Source: Cohnella rhizoplanae (lineage in GTDB: Bacteria; Bacillota; Bacilli; Paenibacillales; Paenibacillaceae). Taken from it: 64,000 nt of DNA. A model generated the notes under the pieces. It did no database searches. It worked only from the letters and a program-made list of their open reading frames with translations, and was not told the DNA's origin. Shown in pieces: positions 8,688-17,597 of this stretch. Both the position numbers and the translations under genes were made by a program. Location of the stretch: assembly GCF_948329515.1 (NCBI RefSeq), contig NZ_CAOJCN010000011.1, forward strand, positions 124,001 through 188,000, in the 5' to 3' direction. How positions within the stretch are numbered: position 1 is the first letter of the stretch; the number at the start of each line of letters is the position of its first letter.

Positions 8688-8824
8688 GTAGACCCCTCCG
8701 TCTCGGATATCGTTATTAGTGATGGTCGTCATGATTTATTTCTATTTTATTTGATCGCGAACGGCCGTTACAATCATTTTTATCGATACGAATCCGCGAA
8801 TGTCCGAGAAGGAGTGATCGCCCG

Positions 8825-9706
8825 ATGAATCCCAGAGTCTATGCCCTGCTGATTTTCGTCACCACGCTATCCATGGGACTGGCGTTTCCCGTCGGCCGGA
8901 TCAGCATCGATTATGCGCCGCCCTTTCTGACGATGAGCCTGCGCTTCGTTGCCGCCGGCCTGCTGATGGCCGCGTTCGCGGCGCGCCGGCCCAAGCCCTC
9001 GGGGGCTGCGCCCTGGCTCCGCATCGCGCTGATCGGCGCGCTCAATTCCGCAGGCGTCATGGGCTGCAGCTATTACAGCATGAAGTGGATCACGTCCGGC
9101 GAGTCCGCGATCCTTATATTCGTGAACCCGCTGCTCGTCATACTGTTCGGGGCCTTGTTCATGAAGGCCAGGTACCGCGCCGCCCAGTGGGCGGGGGTCG
9201 CGCTCGGGTTTGCCGGCGTTTTCTGCACGATGGGCGCGCATCTGTCGATGAATCCCGGCACGCTCATCTCGCTGCTCGGCGCCTGCTGCTTCGCGGCCGC
9301 GTCGCTGTTGGTCAAGCGTTGGGGACAGGGGATCGATACCTGGGTGCTGACGGGTTACCAGATGCTGTCAGGCGGCCTCGTCCTCGGTCTCCTGAGCGTT
9401 CTTTTCGAGCATCCGCATGCGAACTTCGCGGGGCCGTTCGTGTTCTCCCTCGTTTGGCTCGTGCTGATCAATTCCATCCTCCAGTTCACCGGCTGGTCAT
9501 TTCTGCTGCAGCGGGGCGATCCGGCCAAGACCAACGCCTTCCTGTTCCTGGCGCCGTTCTTCGGCGTCATCGGCGGGGCGGTGCTGCTCGGCGAGCCTCT
9601 TCACGGCTACGTGGCCGCCGGCGGCGCGATGATCTGCGCGGGCATCTTCCTCGTCAATTGGCGGGCTGCAGCGCCCAAGGCCGTATCCGCGGCCGGAGGC
9701 GCATGA
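8825..9706 (+). CDS. EamA/DMT-superfamily transporter
   Basis: A 293-residue membrane protein with ten predicted helices in two EamA repeats (about 5-135 and 145-280). The second repeat is visible in GTLISLLGACCFAAASLLVK and ends with FLAPFFGVIGGAVLLGEPL. Family members export amino acids or other metabolites. The SD GAGAAGGAG lies before the ATG. Divergence from a LysR gene suggests inducible expression. Substrate unknown. Confidence 0.9.
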   Translation: MNPRVYALLIFVTTLSMGLAFPVGRISIDYAPPFLTMSLRFVAAGLLMAAFAARRPKPSGAAPWLRIALIGALNSAGVMGCSYYSMKWITSGESAILIFVNPLLVILFGALFMKARYRAAQWAGVALGFAGVFCTMGAHLSMNPGTLISLLGACCFAAASLLVKRWGQGIDTWVLTGYQMLSGGLVLGLLSVLFEHPHANFAGPFVFSLVWLVLINSILQFTGWSFLLQRGDPAKTNAFLFLAPFFGVIGGAVLLGEPLHGYVAAGGAMICAGIFLVNWRAAAPKAVSAAGGA

Positions 9707-9765
9707 AGGAGCTGACTGCAGGCTTATCGGTTGGACGCCGTTACGCGCCGGCACTTGCAACGGTA

Positions 9766-9774
9766 TGATATAAT
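9766..9774 (+). promoter_or_regulatory. Extended -10 promoter of prfA
   Basis: TG-A-TATAAT is followed by GGAG and lies 39 bases before the prfA GTG start. No convincing -35 is seen at 16-18 bases. Confidence 0.6.
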
Positions 9775-9812
9775 GGAGTGACAACGATTATGATTACCGG
9801 AGGTTGGTTAAA

Positions 9813-10886
9813 GTGCTGGATCGATTGCAGGCACTGGCGGACCGATACGAGAAGCTGAGCGAGTTATTGTGCGACCCTGACGTGGTGAACGACTCCGCCC
9901 GTCTGCGCGCGTATGCGAAGGAACAATCGGACCTGCAGGAGCCTTTTGAGGCCTATGTGGAATATAAGCAAGTATCGGAGCAGCTGTCCGACGCCAAGGC
10001 GATGCTCGAGGACAAGCTGGACGACGAGATGAAGGCCATGGTCAAAATGGAGATCGAGGAGCTCGCCGCCCGCAAAGAGGAACTGGAGGAACGCGTGCGC
10101 GTCCTGCTGCTGCCGAAGGATCCCAACGACGACAAGAACGTCATCGTCGAGATCCGCGGCGCGGCCGGCGGCGAGGAGGCGAACTTGTTCGCCGCCGAGC
10201 TGTACCGCATGTACGCGAAGTACGCCGACAGCCAGGGCTGGCGCACCGAGCTGCTCGAGGCGAGCGTGAGCGACCTCGGCGGCTTCAAGGAAGTCATCTT
10301 TACGATCAACGGCCAGGGCGCTTACAGCAAGATGAAGTTCGAGAGCGGCGCCCACCGCGTGCAGCGCGTGCCCGAGACGGAGTCCGGCGGTCGCATTCAT
10401 ACGTCGACCTCGACCGTCGTCGTCATGCCGGAGGCCGAAGAGGTGGACATCGAGATCTCGGATAAAGACATTCGCGTCGACACGTTCTGCTCGAGCGGCG
10501 CGGGCGGCCAGTCGGTCAACACGACCAAGTCCGCCGTGCGCGTGACGCATATCCCGACCGGCATCATCGCGACCTGCCAGGACGGCAAGTCCCAGAACGA
10601 CAACAAGGCCAAGGCCCTCCAGGTGCTGCGCACCCGGATCATGGATATCAGGATCCAGGAGGAGACGGCCAAGTATGCGGGCGAGCGCCGCGAGAAGGTC
10701 GGCACCGGCGACCGCAGCGAGCGCATCCGCACGTACAACTTCCCGCAGAGCCGCGTCACCGATCACCGCATCGGCCTCACGCTGCACAAGCTCGACTCCG
10801 TGCTGAACGGCGAGATGAACGACATCGTGCATGCGCTGTCGATCGCGGAGCAAGCGGATCTGCTGGAGAAGGAAGGCATGGCTTAA
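9813..10886 (+). CDS. prfA: Peptide chain release factor 1
   Basis: A 357-residue class I release factor that reads UAA/UAG and triggers peptidyl-tRNA hydrolysis. The anticodon-like PxT motif appears as VPETESGGRIHTST. The catalytic GGQ is in SSGAGGQSVNTTKSAVR, whose glutamine is normally methylated by PrmC. The C-terminal REKVGTGDRSERIRTYNFPQ signature is intact. GTG 9813 is chosen because GGAGG (9799-9803) abuts the upstream TTG at 9804 and is correctly spaced only for the GTG. In most Firmicutes prmC follows directly; here an XRE/MFS pair intervenes. Confidence 0.97.
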   Translation: MLDRLQALADRYEKLSELLCDPDVVNDSARLRAYAKEQSDLQEPFEAYVEYKQVSEQLSDAKAMLEDKLDDEMKAMVKMEIEELAARKEELEERVRVLLLPKDPNDDKNVIVEIRGAAGGEEANLFAAELYRMYAKYADSQGWRTELLEASVSDLGGFKEVIFTINGQGAYSKMKFESGAHRVQRVPETESGGRIHTSTSTVVVMPEAEEVDIEISDKDIRVDTFCSSGAGGQSVNTTKSAVRVTHIPTGIIATCQDGKSQNDNKAKALQVLRTRIMDIRIQEETAKYAGERREKVGTGDRSERIRTYNFPQSRVTDHRIGLTLHKLDSVLNGEMNDIVHALSIAEQADLLEKEGMA

Positions 10887-10912
10887 AAGTTTTTCTCATG
10901 CGTATCGGCTTC

Positions 10913-10951
10913 AAGCCCATTCGTCCCTTCGGGGCGCAATGGGCTTATTTT
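10913..10951. terminator. Bidirectional terminator between prfA and the XRE gene
   Basis: AAGCCCATT pairs with AATGGGCTT, with an inner GTCCC-TTCG-GGGC hairpin, and is followed by ATTTTG on the plus strand. It separates convergent genes. Confidence 0.8.
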
Positions 10952-11808
10952 GCGTCCCGCAGCAATTGCGCGAGCTTGGCGGAGGTATCCCCTTCCGCGG
11001 ACGGCATATTGACGGTTACCGTCAGATGCGGCGCGTCGGATACGATCAGGGAGACCTGCTCGAAGACGAGCAGTCCCGCTTCGGGATGATAGTTGCGCTT
11101 CGTGCCTTCGGGTCCGTCGAGCACGTCGTGCGCCGGCCACCAGGCCCCGAACTCCGGACTCTCTAGCGCCAGATCCTCGATCATCGCCATCCACCACGGG
11201 TCGCCGGCGAATCTGGCGTAGCCCGCGCGGAACTGGGCGAGCCGATGCCGGGCATGCCGTTCCCAACCGTCCCGGAGCAGTTCGCGCATCGCCTGCGAGG
11301 TGAACGTCCGCCACACGGTATTGCGCTCCCGTGGCGACATCGCGTCGTAGTCCCCATAGATCAAGCCAGCCATCCGGTTCCAGGCGACGACGTCCATCCG
11401 TTGATCGGTCGCGATGGCCGGGCAAGGCATCTGCCGCTCGAGGAACAGCCGCAGCGTCCGCGGCACCGCGCCGTCCGTCGGCTGCGGATCGGCCGGCAGC
11501 TGCCGCAGCGCGAGGAGATACAGGTGCCTGCGTTCGACCGCGTCGAGGCGCAGCGCGGCGGCGATGCCGTCGAGCACCTGGGCCGAGACCTGGATGTCTC
11601 GCGCCTGCTCCAGCCAGGTGTACCAATCCGCGCTGACGCCGGCCAGCATCGCGACTTCCTCTCGACGCAGGCCCGGCGTGCGCCGTCTCCCCCCGCGGGG
11701 CAAGCCGACTTGCTCGGGCCCGAGCCGTTCGCGCCGCGTCTTCAAGAACAGCGCGAGCTCCCGCTGCCGCTGTCGCTGATCGTTCGCAGGTTCCATCGCT
11801 TCGTTCAC
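10945..11808 (-). CDS. XRE-family regulator with MmyB-like ligand-binding domain
   Basis: A 287-residue regulator. The N-terminal HTH_XRE (about 20-95) has the RRRTPGLRREEVAMLAGVS element typical of the MmyB group, followed by WYTWLEQ. The C-terminal MmyB-like domain (about 115-280) shows DVVAWNRMAGLIYGD and SPEFGAWWPAHDV. Such proteins probably bind a small hydrophobic ligand. It is divergent from a DHA2 efflux pump 141 bases away, so it is the likely regulator of that pump. The pair interrupts the usual prfA-prmC adjacency. Confidence 0.9.
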   Translation of the reverse strand: MNEAMEPANDQRQRQRELALFLKTRRERLGPEQVGLPRGGRRRTPGLRREEVAMLAGVSADWYTWLEQARDIQVSAQVLDGIAAALRLDAVERRHLYLLALRQLPADPQPTDGAVPRTLRLFLERQMPCPAIATDQRMDVVAWNRMAGLIYGDYDAMSPRERNTVWRTFTSQAMRELLRDGWERHARHRLAQFRAGYARFAGDPWWMAMIEDLALESPEFGAWWPAHDVLDGPEGTKRNYHPEAGLLVFEQVSLIVSDAPHLTVTVNMPSAEGDTSAKLAQLLRDAK

Positions 11809-11949
11809 TTTCCCTTCCGTTCGCCTCTACCCGGGGAGCGTCTCTCCCGGGATAAACGCTCCGCTTACGCCAGCGTCAGCCTCATTATAAACTGACCGGG
11901 ATACGGAAGGCGAACGCGCCGCTCCGGCAGAAGGAAGGAGAATGTTGAA

Positions 11950-13368
11950 ATGGAAACAATCGCGCAAATTCGCCCGCGGCGCAACAGCGGGGCGGCAAGA
12001 GCCGCGCTGCTGCTCGGGCTGTCGCTTGGCTACTTTATGGTGCTGATGGACACGACGGTGCTCGGCGTGGCGCTGCCCGCCATCCGCGAGGAGCTGGGCG
12101 GGGGCCTGTCCGGCATGCAATGGGTGTCCAACGCGTATACGATCGTATTCGCGGGATTGCTGCTGTCTATGGGCGCGCTCGCCGACAGGCTGGGAGCGAA
12201 GCGGGTCTATACAGCGGGGCTGGCCGTGTTCCTCGCGGCATCGGGCTTGTGCGCAGCGGCGCCCTCGCTCGGCGCGCTGATCGGACTGCGCGCCTTGCTC
12301 GGCGTCGGCGGGGCGGCGCTGCTGCCCGCCTCGCTCGCGCTGCTGACGCAAGCGTATCCCGAGCCCGCCGCCCGCGCTCGCGCGCTGGGCATCTGGGCGG
12401 CGACCACCGGCGCCGCGATGGCGATCGGTCCGGTCGCCGGCGGCTTGCTCGCGGACGGACCGGGCTGGAGATTCATCTTCTTAATCAACGTACCGCTCGC
12501 CGTCGTCAGCCTGGTTGCCGTTACTAAACTCGCCGGCGCTGGAGCCGAACGCCGCCGGCGCGGTCTCGATCCCGCGGGGCAGTTGACCGGCATCGCGGCG
12601 ATCGCCTCGCTCGCTTACGCCTTGACGGAAGGCCAGACGCGCGGTTGGACGTCGACTATCGTGCTCGTCGCGTTCGGCATATTCGCGCTGGCCGCAGCCG
12701 GCTTCATCTTCGCCGAATCCAGAAGCAAGGCGCCGCTCCTGCCGCTGCGCATGCTCGCGATCCCCGCCGTGTCGGCCGGCATGGTGTCCGGCCTGCTGGT
12801 CAATGTAGGCCTGTCCGGCGTCCTGTTCGCGGTTCCGCTCTTTTTTCAGGAAGCGCGGGGCTATTCCGCGCATGCGGCGGGCCTCGCCATGCTGCCGATG
12901 ACGATCCCGCTCGCGTTCAACCCGATATGGACGGGGCGCCTCGTCGGACGCGCCGGCGCGCGGAAGCCGTTGACCGGGGGCTTCGCGCTGTGCGCGGCGG
13001 GCGTGTTGACGACGGCGTACGCGTCCGCAGCGCCCGGCTACTTTTATCCGATGATCGGCCTGCTGCTCGTCGGCTTCGGCACGTCGTTCGCCGTCCCTTC
13101 CCTGATGGCCGCCGTGATGGCCGCCGTGCCGCGGGAATCGGCCGGTACCGCCTCCGGCGCGCTGAACGCCGCGCGGCAGCTCGGGGCGACGCTGGGCGTC
13201 GTGCTGATGGGCGCGCTCCTCGGCCATGCCGGCTCCGCGGCGGAAGGGACTCGGATCGGCTTCCTGGCTCTCGGGGGCGTGCTGGCCGCCGGCGGTCTGC
13301 TCTCCTGGTTCAAGATCGGGCGCGACGCCGCGGCTCGCAGCGACGAGGCTCCCCGGTCCGCGTCCTAG
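11950..13368 (+). CDS. DHA2-family (EmrB/QacA-type) 14-TM multidrug efflux MFS
   Basis: A 472-residue drug:H+ antiporter. TM1 contains the MDTTVLGVALPAI motif of the DHA2 family, the TM2-3 loop carries GALADRLGAKRV (motif A), and TM5 has AAMAIGPVAGGLLAD (motif C). The length fits 14 helices. GGAAGGAG precedes the start. The divergent XRE/MmyB gene is the probable regulator. It separates prfA from prmC and has no obvious role in translation termination, so it looks like an inserted accessory module. Confidence 0.92.
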   Translation: METIAQIRPRRNSGAARAALLLGLSLGYFMVLMDTTVLGVALPAIREELGGGLSGMQWVSNAYTIVFAGLLLSMGALADRLGAKRVYTAGLAVFLAASGLCAAAPSLGALIGLRALLGVGGAALLPASLALLTQAYPEPAARARALGIWAATTGAAMAIGPVAGGLLADGPGWRFIFLINVPLAVVSLVAVTKLAGAGAERRRRGLDPAGQLTGIAAIASLAYALTEGQTRGWTSTIVLVAFGIFALAAAGFIFAESRSKAPLLPLRMLAIPAVSAGMVSGLLVNVGLSGVLFAVPLFFQEARGYSAHAAGLAMLPMTIPLAFNPIWTGRLVGRAGARKPLTGGFALCAAGVLTTAYASAAPGYFYPMIGLLLVGFGTSFAVPSLMAAVMAAVPRESAGTASGALNAARQLGATLGVVLMGALLGHAGSAAEGTRIGFLALGGVLAAGGLLSWFKIGRDAAARSDEAPRSAS

Positions 13369-13449
13369 TATCCGGAACGCCGCTTGTGGTACCATATGGC
13401 GATGTATCCAAGCGCGGAGCAAGGATCTAAACGGTAGGGGGAAGAAGGC

Positions 13450-14442
13450 ATGGAGCGAGGTCGGACGTACGGGGAAGTATGGAAGGCCGGAGCTCGGCGG
13501 TTGGCCGAGGCGGGCATCGACGGCGCCGAGGCGGAGGCCGGCGCCGAGCTGCTGTTCCTGCATGCGCTGGGGACCGGCAAGGCCGAGCTGCTGCGCGACC
13601 TGCGGGAGCCGTTCCCGGAGGACAAGCGACCGGCTTGGGAGGCGATGCTGGCGCGCAGGGCGGCGGGCGAGCCCGCCCAATACGTGACCGGCGAGCAATA
13701 TTTCTACGGGCGCCGGTTCGCGGTGACGCCGGCCGTGCTCATCCCGCGGCCGGAGACGGAGCTGCTCGCCGAGGCGGTGCTCGCAGGCGCGGCGGAGATC
13801 GTCGCGGCGCAGGCGCTTGGCGGCGGTGCCGGTTCGGCAGAACGCGTCGCGAAGGGGGCGCTCGCGGCGGGCGAGCTCGCGGAGCAAGGTGCCTCCGGTG
13901 CCGGCGCGCTGCGCTTGCTCGACGTCGGGACCGGCAGCGGCGCGCTAGCCGTCACGCTGAAGCTGGAGCGTCCGCAGTGGCGCGTTACCGCCAGCGACCT
14001 GTCGCCGGATGCGCTGACCGTGGCTGCCGGCAATGCCGCCGCGCTCGGCGCGCAGATCCGGTTCGTGCAGGGAGACCTGTTGGCGCCCTTCTTGCCGGGC
14101 GGCGATCATGCGGGGGAACGGATCGATATCCTCGTCTCCAACCCTCCGTATATTCCCTCCGGCGACTTGGCCGGGCTGCAGCCCGAGGTTCGGGAGCACG
14201 AGCCGAGGCTGGCGCTGGACGGCGGACCGGACGGCCTCGCTCCGTACCGCCGGATGGCCGCGCAGCTCGCAGGGCTGGACGAGATGCCGAAGATGGTGGC
14301 CTGGGAGGTCGGCATCCATCAGGCGGAGCAGGCGGCCGAGCTCTTGCGGCAGGCGAATGCCTGGGACGAGGTGCGGATCGTGCGCGACTACGCCGGCATC
14401 GACCGTCATGTGCTCGCGATTCGGGGTTTGCGAAAAATATAG
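13450..14442 (+). CDS. prmC: Peptide chain release factor N5-glutamine methyltransferase
   Basis: A 330-residue SAM methyltransferase that modifies the GGQ glutamine of release factors. An N-terminal helical domain (about 1-75) precedes a Rossmann domain with the SAM site LLDVGTGSGALAVTL and the catalytic NPPYIPS motif, then EPRLALDGGPDGL. The family is usually about 280 residues; the excess is an Ala/Gly-rich insertion at about 115-155, between the domains. The SD GGGGGAAGAAGG precedes ATG 13450. It precedes spoIIR as in Bacillus. Confidence 0.95.
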   Translation: MERGRTYGEVWKAGARRLAEAGIDGAEAEAGAELLFLHALGTGKAELLRDLREPFPEDKRPAWEAMLARRAAGEPAQYVTGEQYFYGRRFAVTPAVLIPRPETELLAEAVLAGAAEIVAAQALGGGAGSAERVAKGALAAGELAEQGASGAGALRLLDVGTGSGALAVTLKLERPQWRVTASDLSPDALTVAAGNAAALGAQIRFVQGDLLAPFLPGGDHAGERIDILVSNPPYIPSGDLAGLQPEVREHEPRLALDGGPDGLAPYRRMAAQLAGLDEMPKMVAWEVGIHQAEQAAELLRQANAWDEVRIVRDYAGIDRHVLAIRGLRKI

Positions 14443-14450
14443 ATTGCTAG

Positions 14451-14479
14451 GTTTACAGATTCGGGAGAAGGACATAATG
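14451..14479 (+). promoter_or_regulatory. Candidate sigma-F promoter of spoIIR
   Basis: GTTTA (14451-14455), 14 bases, then GGACATAATG (14470-14479). The -10 fits the sigma-F consensus GGNNANANTR completely and the -35 fits four of five positions of GYATA. In Bacillus subtilis spoIIR is known to be a direct sigma-F target. The sequence lies in the prmC-spoIIR gap, 63 bases before the ATG. Confidence 0.5.
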
Positions 14480-14541
14480 AGGACTAAGCCGTTCCGGAAC
14501 GCATCGGCCGCACCGACGGGTGCGCACAAGGAGCGAGAACG

Positions 14542-15348
14542 ATGCGCGGTATTCGTCATTATGGTCCTTTTCTTTTTCTTCTTCTTATCGGTCTGTCGGG
14601 ATTTTCTACGTTGGCAGTGAACCGTGCCTCGGCGGATGCCGAAGGCGACGATACGATACCGAACCAAGCGATCCGCATCCGAATCATCGCGAACTCCGAC
14701 AGCGAACGAGATCAAGCCGTCAAGCGCCAGGTGCGGGACGACGTCGCCGCCGTGATCGAGTCTTGGGGCGAGATGCCCCCGAAGATTGAAGAAGCGCGCG
14801 CGCTGATCCGTTCGAGGTTGTCCGAAGTCGAGCAGGCGGCGGAAGCTTCGCTGAAACGTTCCAAGGCGGGTTACGGCGAAAAGACGGAGCTGGCCGTCGT
14901 GGACTTCCCCGCGAAAACGTTCGAGGGCAGCGAATATCCCGCGGGCGAGTACGAAGCGCTTCGCATCACGCTCGGAAAGGGCGGCGGCGCGAACTGGTGG
15001 TGCGTCTTGTTCCCGCCGTTGTGCCTCGCGGCCTCGACGAAGACGGACGACGCCTCGGCGAAGGAGCCGGCCAAGGCCGCCGCGACAGAGAAGGCGAAGG
15101 CTGCGCAAGGTAAGGACGAAGGAGCGCAGGGCCGAGACAAGGCTGCGCAGGACAAAGTCACGAAAGATCAGGATAAGGCAGCTTCCGTGAAAGGCAAGGC
15201 AACCGCGGTCCAGGCTGTATCGCAAGGCGCGGCGGATGATAAGGACGTCATCATGGCGTCCGCGCCCGCCGAGAAACCGAAGGCCGAGTTCTTCCTCTGG
15301 GTGCTGCTCGAGAAGCTGTTCAGCTTCATCGGATCGTTGTTCGCTTGA
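14542..15348 (+). CDS. spoIIR: Stage II sporulation protein R
   Basis: A secreted signalling protein of 268 residues made in the forespore; in Bacillus it activates the SpoIIGA protease that processes pro-sigma-E in the mother cell. The signal peptide spans about 1-30. The family signature follows (IRIRIIANSDSERDQAVKRQ), then GEYEALRITLGKGGGANWWC and FPPLC. The C-terminal FFLWVLLEKLF segment is typical. A lysine/alanine/aspartate-rich linker at about 172-235 enlarges the protein beyond the usual ~220 residues. The SD AAGGAG lies before ATG 14542. Confidence 0.95.
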   Translation: MRGIRHYGPFLFLLLIGLSGFSTLAVNRASADAEGDDTIPNQAIRIRIIANSDSERDQAVKRQVRDDVAAVIESWGEMPPKIEEARALIRSRLSEVEQAAEASLKRSKAGYGEKTELAVVDFPAKTFEGSEYPAGEYEALRITLGKGGGANWWCVLFPPLCLAASTKTDDASAKEPAKAAATEKAKAAQGKDEGAQGRDKAAQDKVTKDQDKAASVKGKATAVQAVSQGAADDKDVIMASAPAEKPKAEFFLWVLLEKLFSFIGSLFA

Positions 15349-15354
15349 GCGCTG

Positions 15355-15363
15355 TGATATAAT
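15355..15363 (+). promoter_or_regulatory. Extended -10 promoter of ywlC
   Basis: TG-A-TATAAT overlaps the end of the spoIIR region, 36 bases before the ywlC ATG. A weak TTGTTC lies upstream at short spacing. Confidence 0.5.
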
Positions 15364-15398
15364 CGTCCTAACTTGAGGAACGCGAGGGACGGACAGAC

Positions 15399-16610
15399 AT
15401 GACGACGAATACGAGATATTGGACGCCGGCGGACGGGGATGCCGGCTTGAACGAAGCCGCCGCGGCGCTCGCCGCCGGCGGCGTCGTGGCGTTTCCGACC
15501 GAGACCGTGTACGGTCTCGGGGCGGACGCGCGCAGCGAAGCGGCAGCGGAGCGGATCTTCGCGGCCAAGGGAAGGCCGTCGGACAACCCGCTGATCGTGC
15601 ATCTGGCAGACGCGTCGGATGTGGAGGCGCTGGCTGCCCGGGTGTCGCCGCTCGAGCGGGAGCTGATGGCGGCCTTCTGGCCGGGGCCGCTGACGCTGGT
15701 GCTTCCCGTGCGCGAGGGCGCAGTCGCATCCCGCGTCACCGCGGGGCTCGACACGGTGGCGGTGCGCGTGCCGGCGCATGAGACGGCGCGGCGGCTGATC
15801 GCGGCCGCCGGCTGTCCGGTCGCCGCTCCCAGCGCGAACCGCTCGGGGCGGCCGAGCCCGACGCTGGCCAGCCATGTGCGCGACGACCTCGACGGGCGCA
15901 TCGACGGCGTGCTGGACGGCGGTCCTACCGGCGTCGGCGTGGAGTCTACGGTCGTCCGCGTGCTCGGGGGCGACGTGCATATCCTGCGGCCGGGCGGCGT
16001 GACGGCCGAGCAGCTGCGGGCGGCGGTCGGCGGGGCCGCGCGCATCTTGGCCGCCGGCGCCGAGGGCGAGCCGACGGGAGGCAGCGCCGGTGCCGCGAGC
16101 ACCGAGGGTGCGCCGGTGGAGAGGAGTGCCGGTGCCACGGGCGCCGAGGGTGCGCGGGTGGAGGGCAGCGCCGCTGGCGACGGCGCTGTTGAAGGGGCCG
16201 CCGCCGGGAACGGCTCGGCGGCAGCGGATGCCGCGGGCGCGCCGCGCTCGCCCGGCGTGAAGTACGCGCATTACGCGCCTATGGGCGTAATGGCGATCGC
16301 CTCCGGCGCGCCGGAAGCGGTGCGCGCCGCCGTGCAGGCCGCCGTCGACGCGGCGCGACGGCGGGGAGAGCCTGCCGGCGTGCTGTGCTGCGACGAGCAC
16401 GCCGGGACTTACAGCGCGGACGCCGTCATCGCGCTGGGCCCGCGCGCGGCGCCGGAGGCCGCCGCGCAGGCGCTGTACGCGGCGCTGCGCGAATGCGACG
16501 CGCGCGGCCTGCGGTTCATCGCGGCCGAGGCCTTCCCGGAGGAAGGCATCGGGGCTGCGCTCATGAACCGCATGCGCAAGGCGGCCGGCGGCCGCGCCTT
16601 GCCGGTCTGA
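15399..16610 (+). CDS. ywlC: Threonylcarbamoyl-AMP synthase (Sua5/YrdC)
   Basis: A 403-residue Sua5-type enzyme making threonylcarbamoyl-AMP from threonine, bicarbonate and ATP for t6A37 tRNA modification. The YrdC domain (about 12-205) shows GGVVAFPTETVYGLG, AKGRPSDNPLIVH and APSANRSGRPSPT. The C-terminal Sua5 domain begins around SPGVKYAHYAPMG. The linker (about 220-285) is an expanded Ala/Gly/Glu-rich repeat, which explains the excess over the usual ~345 residues. Start ATG 15399, with a weak SD GAGGGA. Confidence 0.95.
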   Translation: MTTNTRYWTPADGDAGLNEAAAALAAGGVVAFPTETVYGLGADARSEAAAERIFAAKGRPSDNPLIVHLADASDVEALAARVSPLERELMAAFWPGPLTLVLPVREGAVASRVTAGLDTVAVRVPAHETARRLIAAAGCPVAAPSANRSGRPSPTLASHVRDDLDGRIDGVLDGGPTGVGVESTVVRVLGGDVHILRPGGVTAEQLRAAVGGAARILAAGAEGEPTGGSAGAASTEGAPVERSAGATGAEGARVEGSAAGDGAVEGAAAGNGSAAADAAGAPRSPGVKYAHYAPMGVMAIASGAPEAVRAAVQAAVDAARRRGEPAGVLCCDEHAGTYSADAVIALGPRAAPEAAAQALYAALRECDARGLRFIAAEAFPEEGIGAALMNRMRKAAGGRALPV

Positions 16611-16684
16611 CCGCTCCGTCGCGCATCTAGCCGCTGCGGCATTCGGCGCTTGGCCCAGCACCAACGCGCCTCGCCGCGCGCAGA

Positions 16685-17322
16685 TGCACCATAATAGTGC
16701 ATACAGCGCCCCGAGCGCGCCTCCAATGCGCCTGACCACACGCCAGATGCACCATAATGGTGCATACAGCGTCCCGATCTTTCCATCAACGCGCCTCACC
16801 GCCCGCAGTTGCACCGTAATGGTGCATACAGCACCCCGAGCTCTCCATCAACGCACCTCACCGCCCGCAGATGCACCATAATAGTGCATACAGCGCCCCG
16901 AGTCCCCCATCAGCGCGTTTCACCGCCAGCAGTTGCACCATTATGGTGCATACAGCGTCCCGATCTATCCATCAACGCGCCTCACCGCCCGCAGTTGCAC
17001 CATAATGGTGCATACAGCACCCCGAGCTCTCCACCAACTCACCTCCCCGTCCGTAGATGCACAATAATTGTGCATACAGCATACCTCGCCCGGCACCAAC
17101 TCACCTCCCCGCCCGCAGATGCACAATTATTGTGCATACAGCATACCTCGCCCGGCACCAACTCACCTCCCCGCCCGCAGATGCACAATAATTGTGCATG
17201 GAGCGCTCCTCGCCCGGCACCAACTCACCTCCCCGCCCGCAGATGCACAATAATTGTGCATACAGCATACCTCGCCCGGCACCAACTCACCTCCCCGCCC
17301 GCAGATGCACAATAATTGTGCA
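16685..17322. repeat. Tandem array B: eleven 62-bp units with 17-bp palindromes
   Basis: Palindromes start at 16685, 16748, 16810, 16872, 16934, 16996, 17058, 17120, 17182, 17244 and 17306, at a near-exact 62-bp period. The first six are TGCACCATAATGGTGCA-like; the last five are TGCACAATAATTGTGCA-like, where both arms changed together so pairing is kept. Each is followed by TACAGC and a GC-rich linker. The ywlC-mntP gap (16611-17597) holds no credible gene: only this array, a 17-bp repeat and about 200 bases without recognisable features. Confidence 0.93.
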
Positions 17323-17329
17323 TACAGCG

Positions 17330-17397
17330 CCCCTCGCTCGCCTCCGCCCCTCGCTCGCCTCCGCCCCTCGCTCGCCTCCGCCCCTCGCTCGTCTCCG
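17330..17397. repeat. Four 17-bp direct repeats
   Basis: The unit CCCCTCGCTCGCCTCCG occurs four times head to tail, the last with one change. It directly follows array B and looks like a simple slippage minisatellite. Confidence 0.85.
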
Positions 17398-17597
17398 CAC
17401 CGAGCTCGCCGCATCGCCGAGCCCGGCTCCTGCAACACGCATCGCCCGACGTCCTCATACTGTCGTTCCCGCTCGCACCGCCTTTACGACGCCTGCCTTG
17501 CTTCTAGCCGGGACGCTCCACCTCCCTGCCAGGTCATGATCGCGGCCTTGTCCGCATATGCTCACATATCGGGCAAGCGGGACAAGGGGGCTGAAGC

